Assembly (NCBI GenBank): GCA_030035585.1
Contig: CM057475.1
Coordinates: 6,552,100 to 6,616,099, forward strand
Length of the DNA stretch: 64,000 bases
DNA from: Dugong dugon
Taxonomy: Eukaryota > Chordata > Mammalia > Sirenia > Dugongidae
Reading direction: 5' to 3'
Each line of letters begins with the position of its first letter. Position 1 is the stretch's first letter. This document shows positions 42,963 through 58,544 of this stretch, piece after piece. The notes beneath the pieces are model-generated. The model did no database searches. It was not told the origin of the DNA and worked only from the letters and a program-made list of their open reading frames with translations. The position numbers were made by a program, and so were the translations under genes.

Positions 42963-43656
42963 TTGTTGTTAGTTGCTGTTGAGTTGGCTCCAACTCATTG
43001 TGATCGTATGTATAACAGAACAAATATTGCCTGGTCCTGCACAATTTTCATGATTGTTGGTATGTTTGAATCCAGCATTACAGCTACTGTGTCAATCTAT
43101 CTCACTGAAGGTTTCTCTTGTTTTTTATAGGTGTCTTTGTCTAGTGACTGGTCTTTCCCAATGATGTGTATACAAAGTAAGTGAGTTGAAGGCTTACCAT
43201 CCTTGCTTCTAAGGAACATTCAGGTTGCATTTCTTCTAAGACTGATTTGTTCATTATTTTGGCAGTCCATGGTGTAGTTAATATTCTTCCCAACACCACA
43301 GTTCAAACACATCAATTCTTCTGTCTTCCTTTCCCATTATCCAACTTTTGCATGCATATTAGGTAATTGAAAATACCATGGCTCGGGTCAGATGCACCTC
43401 AGTCATAAAAGTAACTTCTTTGCTTTTTCAAACTTTAAAGAGGTCTTTTTGCAGCAGATTTGCCCAATGCAATCTGTCATTTCGTTTATTGACTGCTGCT
43501 TCTATGGATGTTGATTGCTGATCCAAACAGAATGAATTTATTGACAACACAACCCTGCAGCAGGGCTGGAATCTTTTGCCTTACTTATTCAATTTATATG
43601 CTGAATAAATACTCTGAGAAGTCAGACAATATGAAGAAAAATGCAGCATTAGGTAG
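42963..43656 (-). mobile_element. RTE LINE with 5' inversion, inside the old L1
   Basis: 42963-43545 is antisense, starting at the tail ('gagttggctccaactcattg'). 43555-43656 is sense RTE from further 5' in the element ('cagggctggaatcttttgcc', 'tatgctgaataaatactctg'). An intervening ~0.2 kb is missing. A sense 5' piece joined to an antisense 3' piece is the pattern of twin-primed insertions. Confidence 0.82.
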
Positions 43657-43764
43657 AATGATTACTCCAACTTTAATCTTGTCTTTATGGTTGTTTATTT
43701 GAGGGTTTGTGTCTTTCAATATAAATTTTATAATAACCTTGTTTATAGACAAACAAATAAATAA

Positions 43765-43872
43765 CCCTGTTTCTTTCCTGATATTAGGGATTTGTGTCTC
43801 TCTTATGTTTGTTAGTCTTGCTAGAAGTTTATCAATTTTGTTGATCTTTTTGGAGAATTAGCTTTTGGTTAC
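43765..43872. repeat. 108-bp block, copy of 45931-46038
   Basis: Differs from 45931-46038 at three positions and has the same length and orientation, 2166 bp away. It sits out of order in the old L1: sequence to its left and right belongs about 2 kb nearer the L1 3' end than the block itself. Confidence 0.92.
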
Positions 43873-43887
43873 ATTACATTGCATTAA

Positions 43888-44624
43888 ACTTGACCAAGGC
43901 AAGGTCATGGAAGCTTCATAGGCACATCTGAACTCCCTGAGGGACCAAATTACTGGGCTTGTCTCAGGGGACATCTAGAGCAGTTGGCATAACATAGTTT
44001 ATAAAGAAAATGTTCTACTTCCTACTTTGGTGAGTAGTGTCTGGGGTGTTAGAAGCTGTGAGGGGACATCTAAGATACTCCATTTGTCCCACCCTGTCTG
44101 GAGCAAGGGAGAGCGAAGAAGACCAAAGACACAAGGGAAAGATTAGGTCAAAGGACTAATGAACCACAACTACCACAGCCTCCACGAGACTGAGTCCAGA
44201 ACAGCTAGATGGTGTCCAGCTACCACCAACAACTGCTCTGACAGGGATCACAATAGATGGACCTGGACAGAGCTGGAGAAAAATGTAGAATAAACTTCTA
44301 ACTCACAAAAAAAGACCAGACTTACTGGTCTGACTGAAGTTGGAGAACCCCGAGAGTGTGGTCACTTTTAATTCAGTGCTGAAATCACTCCTGAGTTTCA
44401 TCCATCATCCAAAGATTAGACAAGCCTACAAAACAAAGCTAGACAAAATGGGCACATCAGCCCATGGGCAAGGACAAGAAGGCAGGAGGGGGCAGGAAAG
44501 CTGGTAATGGGGAACCCAAGGTCGAGATGGGGAGAGTGTTGACATGTCAACAACAATATCACAAAACAATATGTGTATTAATTGTTTAATGAAAAACCAT
44601 CTAAAGTACAATAAAAAAAAGAAT
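43888..44624 (+). mobile_element. L1 3' UTR fragment, sense, inside the old L1
   Basis: This is the reverse complement of the same 3' UTR seen at 54851-55740 and 47553-48400: 'agactgagtccagaacagct', 'agaccagacttactggtctg', 'gttgacatgtcaacaacaat' and an A-rich end with 'taaagtacaataaaaaaaag'. Flanks 'ttgcattaaac' and 'ttacattaaac' are a candidate target duplication, both matching the host L1. Confidence 0.85.
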
Positions 44625-45930
44625 TACATTAAACATGTAGATCAATTTGGGGAAAATTGTCATCTTTATTATGTTGTGTCTTCCAATCCATGAACGTAAT
44701 ATGGGTCCCTTATTTAACTCTTCTTTGATTTTCTCAGCATTCTGTGATTTTCAGCATACAGTTCCTGTACATGCTTTGGTAAGTTTATACTTAAGTATTT
44801 AATATGCTTTAGAGAAATTGTAATGGCATTTTGTTTTTAATTTTGGTTTCCAAATGTTCACTGTCAGTGTATAGGAATGTGATTATTTTTGTGTGTTCAT
44901 CTTGTATCTTGCAATCTTGGTGAACTCACTTATTAATCTAGGGCTTTTTTATTTTCGTAGATTGCTCAAAATTTTCTATGTAGACAATTATGTTCTCTGC
45001 AAATAGGGACAACTTTACTTCATTTCTAATCTGTATGGCTTTTATTTATTTATTTATTTGCCTTATTGCATTGGTTAAAACTTCCATTACTATGTTGAAT
45101 AGGAGTGGTGAGTGGTGAGAGCAGACATCCTTGCCTTTTTTCTGACCTTAGGGGGAAAACATTCAGTATTTCACTATTAAGTATGTTGCTAGTTGTAGGT
45201 TTTTTTCTTTTCTTTCTGTTTTTGTAGATGCTCCTTATCAAGTTGAAGTAGTTTCTCTCTATTCCTAACTTGCTGAGAGGTGTTTTTGTTTTTTAAATCA
45301 TGATTAGGTGCTAGACATTTTTAAGTTTTTTTCCTGTGTAAATTAATATGATCATGTAATTTTTCCTCTCTAACCCGTTGATATGGGGTATTACATTGAT
45401 TGATTTTAAAATGCTGACTAAACATTATATACCTGGAATAAATACCACTTGGCCATGGCGTATAGTTATTTTTATACACCATTGAATTTGATTTGCTAAT
45501 ATTTTGTTAAGAATTTTTGTTTCTATGTTCATGAAGCATATTGGTCTGTAGTTTTCTTTTCTTGTGATGTCTTTGGTTTTGGTAGAAAGATAACGTTGGT
45601 CAAAAAAAATGAAGGGAATTGTATCCTCTTTCTACTTTCTGGTAGAGATTGTGTAAAATTGATATAATTCTTTAAATATTTGATAAAATACTCCAATGAA
45701 GCCATTAGACCTGGAGATTTCTTTTTGGGGAGTTTTAAAGTACATGTTCAATTTTTTTTAATGGTTGTAGGACTATTCAGGTTATCTGTTTCATCTTGGT
45801 TGAGTTTTGGTAGTTTGTGGTTTTTGAGAAATTGGTCCATTTCTTCTAAGGTGTCAAATTTGTGAGTGTAAAGATGTTTATAATATTCCCTTATAATATT
45901 TTTAACGGTTGCAAGATTAGTAGCGATATC

Positions 45931-46038
45931 CCCTGTTTCTTTCCTGATATTAGGGATTCGTGTCTCTCTTACGTTTGTTAGTCTTGCTAGAAGTTTATCA
46001 ATTTTATTGATCTTTTTGGAGAATTAGCTTTTGGTTAC
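45931..46038. repeat. 108-bp block in its normal L1 position
   Basis: In order with flanking old-L1 sequence; 97% identical to 43765-43872. This is taken as the source copy. Confidence 0.9.
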
Positions 46039-46964
46039 CTTAATTTTCTCTATTATTCTCCTGTTTCAGTTGCACTGATTTCTGTTCTTATTTTTATTAT
46101 TTCCTTCCATCTGCTTGCTTTGAGTTTATTTTGTTCTCCTTTTCTAGCCTCTTTGATGTAGAACTTAGATTATTGATTTGAGGTTTTTCCTTTTTTCTAA
46201 TGTAAGCATTTAGTGGTGTAAATTTCCCTGAGGGGTAGTTTTGTCAAATGTAGAATATGCAGCTGGTGGTCCCTTTCTTTCAGCACATGAAATATGTTGT
46301 GCTACTTCCTTTTGGCCTCCTTAGTTTCAGATAAGAAATCTGCCAAAATTTGAATTGGTGCTTCTCTGTAAGTAAAGCTTCGTTTCTGTCTTGTTCTTTT
46401 ATGATTTTTTTCTTTGTATTTAAATTTCAGAAGTTCAATTATGATGTGTCTTTGCGAGGATTTCTTTTGGTTTATCCAATTTGGGGTTTGCTCAGCATCT
46501 TCAATCTTTAAGTTTATGTTTTTCAACAAATTTTGGAAGTTTTCAGCCATTTTTTCTTGGAAGTGTATTCACTGAAGAAGAGGATGATAATACTAGATTT
46601 TTTTCATTGTCCCACAGGCCCGCCCCTGAGGCTCTGTTATTTATTTTTTTTCAGTATATTTTCTCTCTATTCTTTAGGTTGAGTAAATTCTATTTGTTTG
46701 CCCTCAAGTTCATTGATTTTGTTTTCTCTCATTTCTATTCTACTATTTAGCCCTTCCAATGAGTTTTTTATTTTTGTTTTTTGTGTTTTTCAGTTCTATA
46801 ATTTCCATTTTTTGAAGTTTATACACCTACTTCTCACTTATCAACTATCTCATTATCTGACATTTCACATTTATGCCATGAGTAAAAAAATCTACTATCT
46901 GACTATTTTGTGCATTAATGACATACTTCTGGCAGTGATGAACACTGAAGTGAGAGGCAAGGGC

Positions 46965-47205
46965 AACATTGGCTGTAATGGTTAAGGTTATGTGTCAACT
47001 TGGTCGGGCCATGATTCTCAGTGGTTTGACAGTTACATAATGATGTAATTGGGAAGTTATGCAATGATGTAGTCATCTTCCATTTTGTGATCTGATGCGG
47101 TCATTCTCTATTTTTTTATAAAGCCAATTTTTGCATAATGACCTGGTCTTTGGAACCTAACCATGCCAATAAGTGAGGAGTGGGTGTACTTCTTTGCTGA
47201 GACTT
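46965..47205 (+). mobile_element. Dispersed repeat fragment, LTR-like, related to 58545
   Basis: 'tggttaaggttatgtgtcaa', 'gggccatgattctcagtggt' and 'cagttacataatgatgtaat' match the first part of the element at 58545. Truncated. Class uncertain. Confidence 0.55.
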
Positions 47206-47228
47206 TCTTTCTTTCTTTCTTTTTTTTA
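47206..47228. repeat. (TTTC)n microsatellite
   Basis: Short tttc run ending in T8. Confidence 0.85.
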
Positions 47229-47552
47229 GCTTATAAGAACAGAAATTTATTGTCTCACTGTTCTGGAGGGTGTTGTTGTTGTTAGGTGCCATTGAGTCGG
47301 TTCCAACTCATAGTGACCCTATGTACAAAAGAATGAAACTGTCTGATCCTGTGCCATCCTCACAATCCTGGCTATGTTTGAGACCACTGTAGGATAGGAG
47401 TCTAAATTCAGGGTATTGGTGGGGCCATCCTCACTCCAAAGGCTCTAGGGGAGGTTCCTTTCTTGTCTCTCCCAGCTTCTGGTAGCCCTAGATGTTCTTT
47501 AATTTGTACATGAGTCTTCACATGAGTCTTCCTCTGTCAGTCTGTCTCTCTC
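47229..47552 (-). mobile_element. MaLR-like LTR piece, antisense, split by an RTE fragment
   Basis: 'cagaaatttattgtctcact' before and 'tattggtggggccatcctca' with 'ttctggtagccctagatgtt' after the RTE piece are collinear with antisense MLT1-type LTR sequence. It stops at the L1 3' end and does not resume beyond the L1. Confidence 0.65.
47267..47391 (-). mobile_element. RTE 3'-end fragment, antisense
   Basis: 'gttaggtgccattgagtcgg' and 'ttccaactcatagtgaccct' are the reverse complement of the RTE tail. Only ~125 bp remain. Confidence 0.9.
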
Positions 47553-48589
47553 TTTTTTTAAATCATGCTTTAAGTGAAAGTTTACAGTTCAAGTTAGTTT
47601 CTCATACAAAAATTTACACACACATTGTTACGTGACCCTAGTTGCTCTCCCTATAATGTGACAGCACACTTCTCCTTTCCACTCCTGATTTCCCATGTCC
47701 ATTCAACCAGCTCCTGTCCCTTTCTGCCTTCTCATCTTGTCTCTGGACAGGAGCTACCATTTAGTCTCATGTATCTACTTGAGGTAAGAAACACTCTCTT
47801 CACGAATATCATTTTATGTCTTATAGTTCAGTCTAATCTTTGCCTAAAGAGTTGGCCTTGGAATGGTTTTAGTTTTGGGCTAACAGAGAATCTGGGGGCT
47901 AAGTCTTCCGGGTTTCCTCCAGTCTCAATCAGACCATTAAGTCTGGTCTTTTTACTAGAATTTGAGTTCTGCACCCCACTTTTCTTCTGCTCCTTCAGGG
48001 TCTCTCTGTTGTGTTCCCTGTCAGGGTGGTCATTGGTGGTAGCCAGGCTCCATCTAGTTCTTCTGGTCTCAGGTTGATGGAGTGTCTGGTTTATGTAGCC
48101 CTTTCTGTCTCTTTGGCTAATATTTTCCTTGTGTCTTTGCTGTTCTTCATTCTCCTTTGCTCCAGGTGGGTTGGGACCCATTGATGCATCTTAGATAGCC
48201 ATTCACCAGCTTTTAAGACTGCAGATGCCACTCACCAAATTGGGATGCAGAACATTTTCTTAATAAATTTTGTTATGCCAATTAACCTAGATAGCCCTTG
48301 AAACCATGGTCCCCAGGCCCCTGCCCCTGCTACTCTGTCCCTCTAAGTATTTGGTTGTATTCAGGAAACTTCTTAGCTTTAGGTTAAGTCTAGTTGTGTT
48401 GACTTGCCCTGTAGTATGTGTTGTCCTTCTCTTAACCAAAGATAATTCTTGTCTACTATCTAGTTAGTTAATACTCCTGTCCCTCTTTCCCCACCCTCAC
48501 AACCATCAAAGAATGTTTTCTTCTGTTTAAACCTTTTCTTGAGTTCTTATAATAGTGGTCTCTTACAATACTTGTCCTTTTGGGACTGA

Positions 48590-52336
<3,747 letters not shown>

Positions 52337-52715
52337 ACTTTTTTTTTGTCGTGTTGACAGCTTCTTTGTTCCACTTAATTTTCTGTGCTGACTCACTTTT
52401 CTTTATGTATTTTCTTTTCATCCTTTTCATTGTTGTAGATTTTGTACTTGCTGAGTCTTTATGTTTTTCTTGTTTTTTATTTTGATGTGTAGGACTGTTA
52501 GTTTCCTTAATATTTACCTCCATTTTTCTAAGTTTAAACCAATCTTTTATTTCCTTATATCGACTTGACTTCCTCTCCATATGAGATATCTATGACTACA
52601 CTATTTAGTGCCTCTTTTTTGGTATAATGTTGTCATCTTTTACATATTGACATCTCTGTTTCCCTATTTTCAGTGTTTTAGCTTTGATTTATTTGTGACT
52701 TCCCTATCTGGGTTG

Positions 52716-52841
52716 AGGAAACCCTGGTGTAGTTGTTAACAGCTATGGCTGCTAACCAAAAGGTCGGCAGTTTGAATCTGTCAGGTGCTCCTTGAAACCC
52801 TATGGGGCAATTCTACTCCATGGCAACAGGTTTGGTTTTTT
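52716..52841 (+). mobile_element. Afrotherian tRNA-type SINE, short form, inside the L1
   Basis: 'aaaccctggtgtagttgtta' head and 'ctgctaaccaaaaggtcggc' body, ending 'ggcaacaggtttggtttttt'. Flanked by exact 12-bp ctatctgggttg at 52704-52715 and 52842-52853. Confidence 0.97.
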
Positions 52842-52989
52842 CTATCTGGGTTGGTTTCTGGTTGTTCTGTCCTGTGTTCCAGGCTTGGGTTGTTATCCCA
52901 TGTTATTGGTTTTCTAACTGGAGGACTCCCTTTAGTATATCTTGTAATTTTGGTTTGGTTTTTACAAATTCCCTAAACTTCTGTTTATC

Positions 52990-53904
52990 TGGAAATGCCC
53001 TAATTTCACCATCACATTTGAGAGACAGTTTTGCTGGGTATATAATTCTTGGCTGGCAATTTTTTTCCTTCAAGGCTTTATATATGTTATCCTATTGCAT
53101 TCTTGCCTGCATAGTTTCTGCTGAGTAGTCCGAGCTTAGTCTTATTGACGCTTCTTTGTAGATGACTTTTCATTTATCCTTAGCAGCTCTTAAAATTTTC
53201 TCTTTATCTTTGGTTTTGGCAAGTTTGATTATAATATGTCTTAGTGACTTTGTTTTGGGAATCTACCTTATGCAGGGTTAGATGAGCTTATTGGATAGAT
53301 ATCTTCTCCTCTTTAATGATATCAAGGAAGTTTTTTGCCAACAAATCTTCATCAATTCTCTTTGTATTTTCTGTTATCCCCCCGTTCTGGTACTCCAGTC
53401 ACTCTTAGGTTGATCCTCTTGATAGCATTCCACATAACTCTTAGGGTTTCTTCATTTTTTTAAATTCTTTTATCTGATTTTTCCTCAAATAAGTTCGTGT
53501 CAAGTGCTTTATCTTCATTCTCACTCACTGTGACTTCCATTGCCTCAATCCTGCTCCTATGACTTTCTACTGAGTTGTCCAATTCTGAAATTTTATTGTT
53601 AATCTTTTGAATTTCTGTTTGGTGTCTCTCTGTGATTCTTGCAGCCTGTGAAATTTGTCATTATGCTCTTGTATAACCTTCTTAAGTTCCTCTACTACTT
53701 TGTCTGTTCTGTGTTTTGCCTGATCTTCTTTCTGATCTCTTGAAGAGCTCTGTATATTAATCTTTTGAATTTTATCTCTGGTAATTTCAAGAAGTTCTCT
53801 TCCTCTGGATGATTTCTTGATTCTTTGTTTTTGGTGCTTGCTGAAGCCATCATGGACTGCCTCTTTATGTGATTTGATATTGACTGTTGTCTCTGAGTTA
53901 TCAA
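52990..53904 (-). pseudogene. L1 ORF1-region remnant
   Basis: A minus frame at 53904-53695 is lysine- and glutamate-rich (ASASTKNKESRNHPEEENFL, then EIRKKIRQNTEQTK) and resembles the start of an L1 ORF1 coiled-coil. The rest, to 52990, matches L1 by order but is broken by stops. Confidence 0.5.
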
Positions 53905-54850
53905 TAAATTATTATATTTAGTTATTTTATGTTTGCTTGCTGTGTCCTAGCTTCTTGTTTTGTTTTGTTTTCATATGCCCCAATAGGCTGCTCACGTAAG
54001 CTAGTTTGATTATAGGCACCTTTGAAGCTCTCACGTCTTGTCACCAGGTGGTTAGAGGTATTACTAGGTATGTTTCTTGTATGGATTCAGCTCTGGTGTC
54101 TAGGTAGTCATTCACCAAGTGTGTGGTGTAGGCTCTTACCTACAGTCCTAGATGGGCAGGAGAGATTGGAGTAGGCACCGGTGTCTGGCTGTAGTAGGGG
54201 GTCATGCACTGACCAAGGCAGGGGGCTGATGGCTGCCCCTGAGAATCTTGGAAGAAAGCATGTCCCTGTTCCCTACAGCACGTATATTGGTGGGTTTTGC
54301 AGCTGGACTATGGGCATCCAGTGCTATTGGCTGCAAGGACTGGGAGGCACCACTTATTCTTGGACCTGTGTCATGGTTGGCTAGGTGGAGTGGGTGGAGC
54401 CACCAGTCCTTAAGCCTCTGATGTGGAAGGTGAGGAACTTGCTTAATGGGCAGAACAGTGTCAAATGTCACGAACCTCCACTTCACCTTATAGCTGAAAT
54501 GAGGCTTCAAGTATATACCCTGTTTTACTGTGCTAGTGAGGGCCTACGCTACTGAAATAAGTCCACACAGTTCTATGCAGATGTGAAAGGCATTCAAAGT
54601 CCATGGAAAACTTATGGCTGTGCCTAGGCAAAGGAGCTGTGCCTGCCCTGAGTTCCTGGCTTAGGGGAACTGGCAGATTATTTTTTCCTATTTGTTAATT
54701 TGTTCCTTTTCCAAGGCTGAGAGAATGGCTCAGGGCGTGTGATGGGTCCTACTGCTGGCCCAGGGGATGCAACATTCACTGAAGCTGGCCCTGGGACCAG
54801 TGCAGAGTGAGGAGGGGGCAGGTAAATGGGAGAAAGTTTCTTCCCCAAGG

Positions 54851-55740
54851 GTTTTTTTTTTTTTTTCATTTGTAATTTAGATGAGGGTTTACAGAAAAAA
54901 TAGTTTCTCATTAAACAGTTAGTACACATATAGCCCCATGACAATGGTTAACCACCCCATGACATGTCAACACTGTCACTTCTCAACTTTAGGTTCCCGA
55001 TTACCAGCTTTCCTGTCCCCTCCTGCCTTCTAGTTCTTGTCCCTGGACTGTTGTGCCCCCTTAGTCTCATTTTGTTTTATGGGGCTGTCTAATCTTCGGC
55101 TGATGATGAACCTCGGGAGTGACTTCATTACTGAGCTAAAAGGGTGCCTGGGGGCCATCCTGTCAGGGTTTCTCCAGTCTCTGTCAGGCCTGGAAATCTG
55201 GTCTTTTTTTGTGAGTTAGAATTTTGTTCTACATTTTTCTCCAGCTCTGTCCAGCACCCTCTGTTGTGATTCCAGTCTGAGCAGTCAGTGGTGTTAGCCA
55301 GGCACCATCTGGTTGTACTGGACTCAGTCTGGTGGAGGCGGTGGTAGTTGTGGTCCATTAGTCCTTTGGACTAATCTTTTCCTCGTATCTTGTTTTCTTC
55401 ATTCTGCCTTGCTCCCAAAGGGGTGAGACTATTGGAGTATCTTAGATGGCTGCTCACAGGATTTTAAGACCCCAGACACTACTCACCAAGGTAGCATGTA
55501 GAACATTTTCTTTATAAATTATTTTATGCCAATAGAGCTAGTTGTTCCCAGAGACCATGGTCCCCATAGCCCTCCACCCAGCAATTCAGTCCCTCAGGGA
55601 GTTTGGATGTGTCTATGGAGCTTCCATGACCTTTCCTTGTACAAACTGCATTGGCTTCCCCCGTATTGTGTACTATTTTACCCTTCACCAAAGTTACCAC
55701 TTATCTGTTGTCTATTTAGTATACTAAATAGAGGGTATTT
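54851..55740 (-). mobile_element. Second L1 3' end, antisense, nested in the younger L1's 5' UTR
   Basis: A T14 run at 54852 followed by 'gatgagggtttacagaaaaa', 'cattaaacagttagtacaca', 'ccatgacatgtcaacactgt' and 'caggcctggaaatctggtct', the 3' UTR of the same L1 lineage. The younger L1's 5' UTR resumes at about 55740. Heavily 5'-truncated. Confidence 0.85.
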
Positions 55741-56220
55741 TTTGATCTGCATGGTAGGTTAGAAGCATGTACTCATCTTTTGCCAGTTGAGTGCTGATTC
55801 TCGCTGGTTCTGGAGGGTTGAGCAGACTCTCTGCTACTTGGTCTCTCCTGATGTGGAAAACTCATCCCGAGTGCCACTGCTTGCCTAAATGCGCTCTCCA
55901 GCTGATGCAGCCTGCAGGGTGTCAGTTCTGGTGGGTCAGGTCTGGCAAATCCTCACCATTTCTGATCCATCTCTCCCTTCTCCTGCTGCTCAGTCCAATT
56001 CCTCAACCTTGCCTTTGATGTTCAGTGCTCCTAGATTGTCATATATAATTCATTCACTTGTTTTTTTTGGGGGGGGGTCTTTGTTATAAGAGGGACCACA
56101 GGAAGTGTCTGACTACTCTACCATCTTGGCCTCACCTCCATATTTTCTATTTTTTTCATTTGTTTCAAGAGAATTCATAAATACTTATTGAGTCAATTTT
56201 ATGGTGACTTCCTTATAATG

Positions 56221-56362
56221 GGAAATCCGGGTGGCATAGTGGTTAAGAGCTATGGCTACTAACCAAAAGGTCAGCAGTTCGAATCCACCAGGTGCTCCTT
56301 TACTCTGTCCTATAGGGTTGCTATGAGTCAGAATTGACTTGACAGCAATGGGTTTTTGGGTA
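56221..56362 (+). mobile_element. Afrotherian tRNA-type SINE, first of a tandem pair
   Basis: A box tggcatagtgg (56232-56242) and an intact B box gttcgaatcc (56277-56286); tail 'ctatgagtcagaattgactt'. Preceded by ccttataatg (56211-56220) and followed by ccttataatg (56363-56372). Confidence 0.97.
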
Positions 56363-56372
56363 CCTTATAATG

Positions 56373-56573
56373 CTCTGGTGGTACAATTGTTAAGTGCTTA
56401 GCTGCTAACCAAAAGATTGGTGGATTGAACCCTACAGCTGCTCCACAGGAGAAAAGGCCTGACAATCTGCTCCTATAATGATTACAGCCTAGGAAACTCT
56501 GTCAGAAGTTCTACTCTGTCATGTGACGTAGCTATGAGTCAGAATCAAGTCAATGGCACACAACAACAACAAA
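56373..56573 (+). mobile_element. Afrotherian tRNA-type SINE, second of a tandem pair
   Basis: 'ctctggtggtacaattgtta' head, 'gctgctaaccaaaagattgg' and tail 'ctatgagtcagaatcaagtc' with a caacaacaa end. Preceded by ccttataatg (56363-56372) and followed by cttacaatg (56574-56582), so it sits in the target duplication of its neighbour. Confidence 0.95.
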
Positions 56574-56856
56574 CTTACAATGTTTGTCAGACAGTTCCAA
56601 TATCTAATTCATCTTAGCATTGTGTCAGCTTATTGCCTTTTTTCATTTAAGTTATAATTTTCCTACTTCTAGTATAAGGAGTGATTTTTGATTGTACCCA
56701 GGACATTTTGGAGATTATGGTAGTTCTATTTAAAGCTTCTCTTTCAGCAGGCTGTTTTCCTGTGTAGGTTTAGTGTGTAAGTTCTGGTGGCCCTCCTTCA
56801 CTGTGCTGACATCACTACTGGGCCCAGCAGTGGTCTATCCCAGTGCTGAGGGGAGA

Positions 56857-57370
56857 TGTGGTAGGCAGCATAATGGCTTCCTGCAAATGTCCATGTCTTA
56901 ATCACCGAAACCTTTGAATATGTTATGCTACATGGGAAAGGCAGAATTAGGGTTGCAGATGCAATTAAGGTTACTAATCAGTTTATCTTAAGATAGGGGG
57001 AGTGTCCTGGATTATCCAGGTGAGCCTAATGTAATCGCATGATACCTTAAAAGTGGAAGAGGGAATTGGAAGACAGAACCAGAGAGATGGCAGTGTGAGA
57101 AAGACTTGACTGACTGTTGCTGGCTTTGACTATGGAAGGAAGCTATGATCCAGGGAACGCGGGCAGCCTCTGGAAGTGGGAAAAGGCAAAGGAATGGATT
57201 CTCCCCTAAAGCCTCCAAAAAGGAGCACAGTCCTGCCGACACCCTTATTTTAGCTCAGTGAGACCCTTGGCAGGTTTCCTGTCTGTAGAAGTGTAAGATA
57301 ATAAATTTGTGCTGTTTTAAGCCACTAAGGTTATGGTCATTTGTTGCAGCAGCCATTGCAAACTAAAGCA
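56857..57370 (+). mobile_element. MaLR/ERVL-type solo LTR
   Basis: 'tgtggtaggcagcataatgg', 'ctggattatccaggtgagcc', 'cgggcagcctctggaagtgg', 'agataataaatttgtgctgt' and 'gccattgcaaactaaagca' are in the order of a MaLR-type LTR and include a polyadenylation-type AATAAA. It interrupts the old L1's 5' region. Confidence 0.82.
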
Positions 57371-57680
57371 GCAGGTATGAAGTGGGGAATAGGTTGGTCT
57401 ACCTGGCTCTGTTGGCAATGCTGCTGTGGGCAGATTGGGCCACCACTGCCAGCTGGTGTCATGCGAAGGGTAAGTTTTCTCACCTGGGCTCTGCTGGTGC
57501 TGCATCAGACCTGCTGCTGGTCCATGTGAGGCAGAGGATAAGTTGACCTGCCCGGCTGTGCTAGCAACTTGTGGGCATGTCAAACTCACCACTGCTGTTG
57601 AGTATGAGGCAGAGGATGGGTTGCCCCTCTTCCCAGTTCTTCTGGTGCTACAACTGTGGGCAGGTCAGGCTGCACTCTAA
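57371..57680 (-). repeat. Degenerate ~70-80-bp tandem units in the old L1 5' region
   Basis: Four diverged units share gtatgaagtgg/gcagaggata starts, a 'ctctgytggyrctg' centre and a 'gtgggca' end. They resemble monomer-like L1 5' UTR repeats; that reading is inference. Confidence 0.4.
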
Positions 57681-57980
57681 GTTCTTTCCTGGACTTTTGC
57701 CCAGAGACAGCAGGCTTTTTTTTTCTCTTTTGTCTTTGCCTGTTAGTAATTCTGGGTTTCAGAGCTTTCTGACAGCTGGGAATATGAAGAAAACCCAGGG
57801 AACTCACCATAGTGCTATTTTTCAAGTCCTGAAGTCCCTAGCAAGTGCACTTTCTTTCTATTGATCACAGTTCTTTTATAATTGCCTGTTGAATTATTTC
57901 CAGGTTATTTAGTTGTATTTAGATGAGAGGAGCAGGGAGAAGTAAATAATGCTATCTTGTTTCGGAATCAGAAACCTCGA

Positions 57981-58544
57981 CTTTTGCTATCTGTGTTTTT
58001 GGTTTTCACTATCAAGTTACTAATTCACATTTTCTTTAGTTGCCATGATTTGATGTTTTCTGCTTTATCTACAGGTAATGATTAAAACAGTATTTACTTA
58101 CTGTGACTACACATTGTTTACTGGAGAACGAAATTGAATACTGTATGTTTTCTGGGGTTTGTAATTAGCTTTTTAAAAATTATTATACTCTGTTTTATTC
58201 GTAGTCTTATTTTCTTCTCTCTGTCAAGTCCTGTTTTAATTTCCCAGCAAGCTCCCCCACTGGAGCCTCCACCCTCCTGCCCTGACCTGGATTTGTGGCT
58301 TCTAAGGCTGCTACAAAACTGTCACTGGACGTTTGTCTTCCTTTCTTTCTTGGGTTTACTCAAGTGCTTCCTGTACATCACGTCTTCCTTTTCATTGGTT
58401 GATTCCCTTGTTTTGTTGGAGTGCATCCTCAAGTAACATATATGAAAGAGCATGAGGCAAGTACACTTTCCAATCTTTGCATCTGTAAAATGATCCTTAT
58501 TTTTCTCTCACATTTCATGTTTGTATGGTGTTTATATGGTTAAG
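57981..58544. other. Intergenic, no gene
   Basis: AT-rich, unclassified. The frame at 58134-58436 has no similarity I recognise. Confidence 0.45.
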
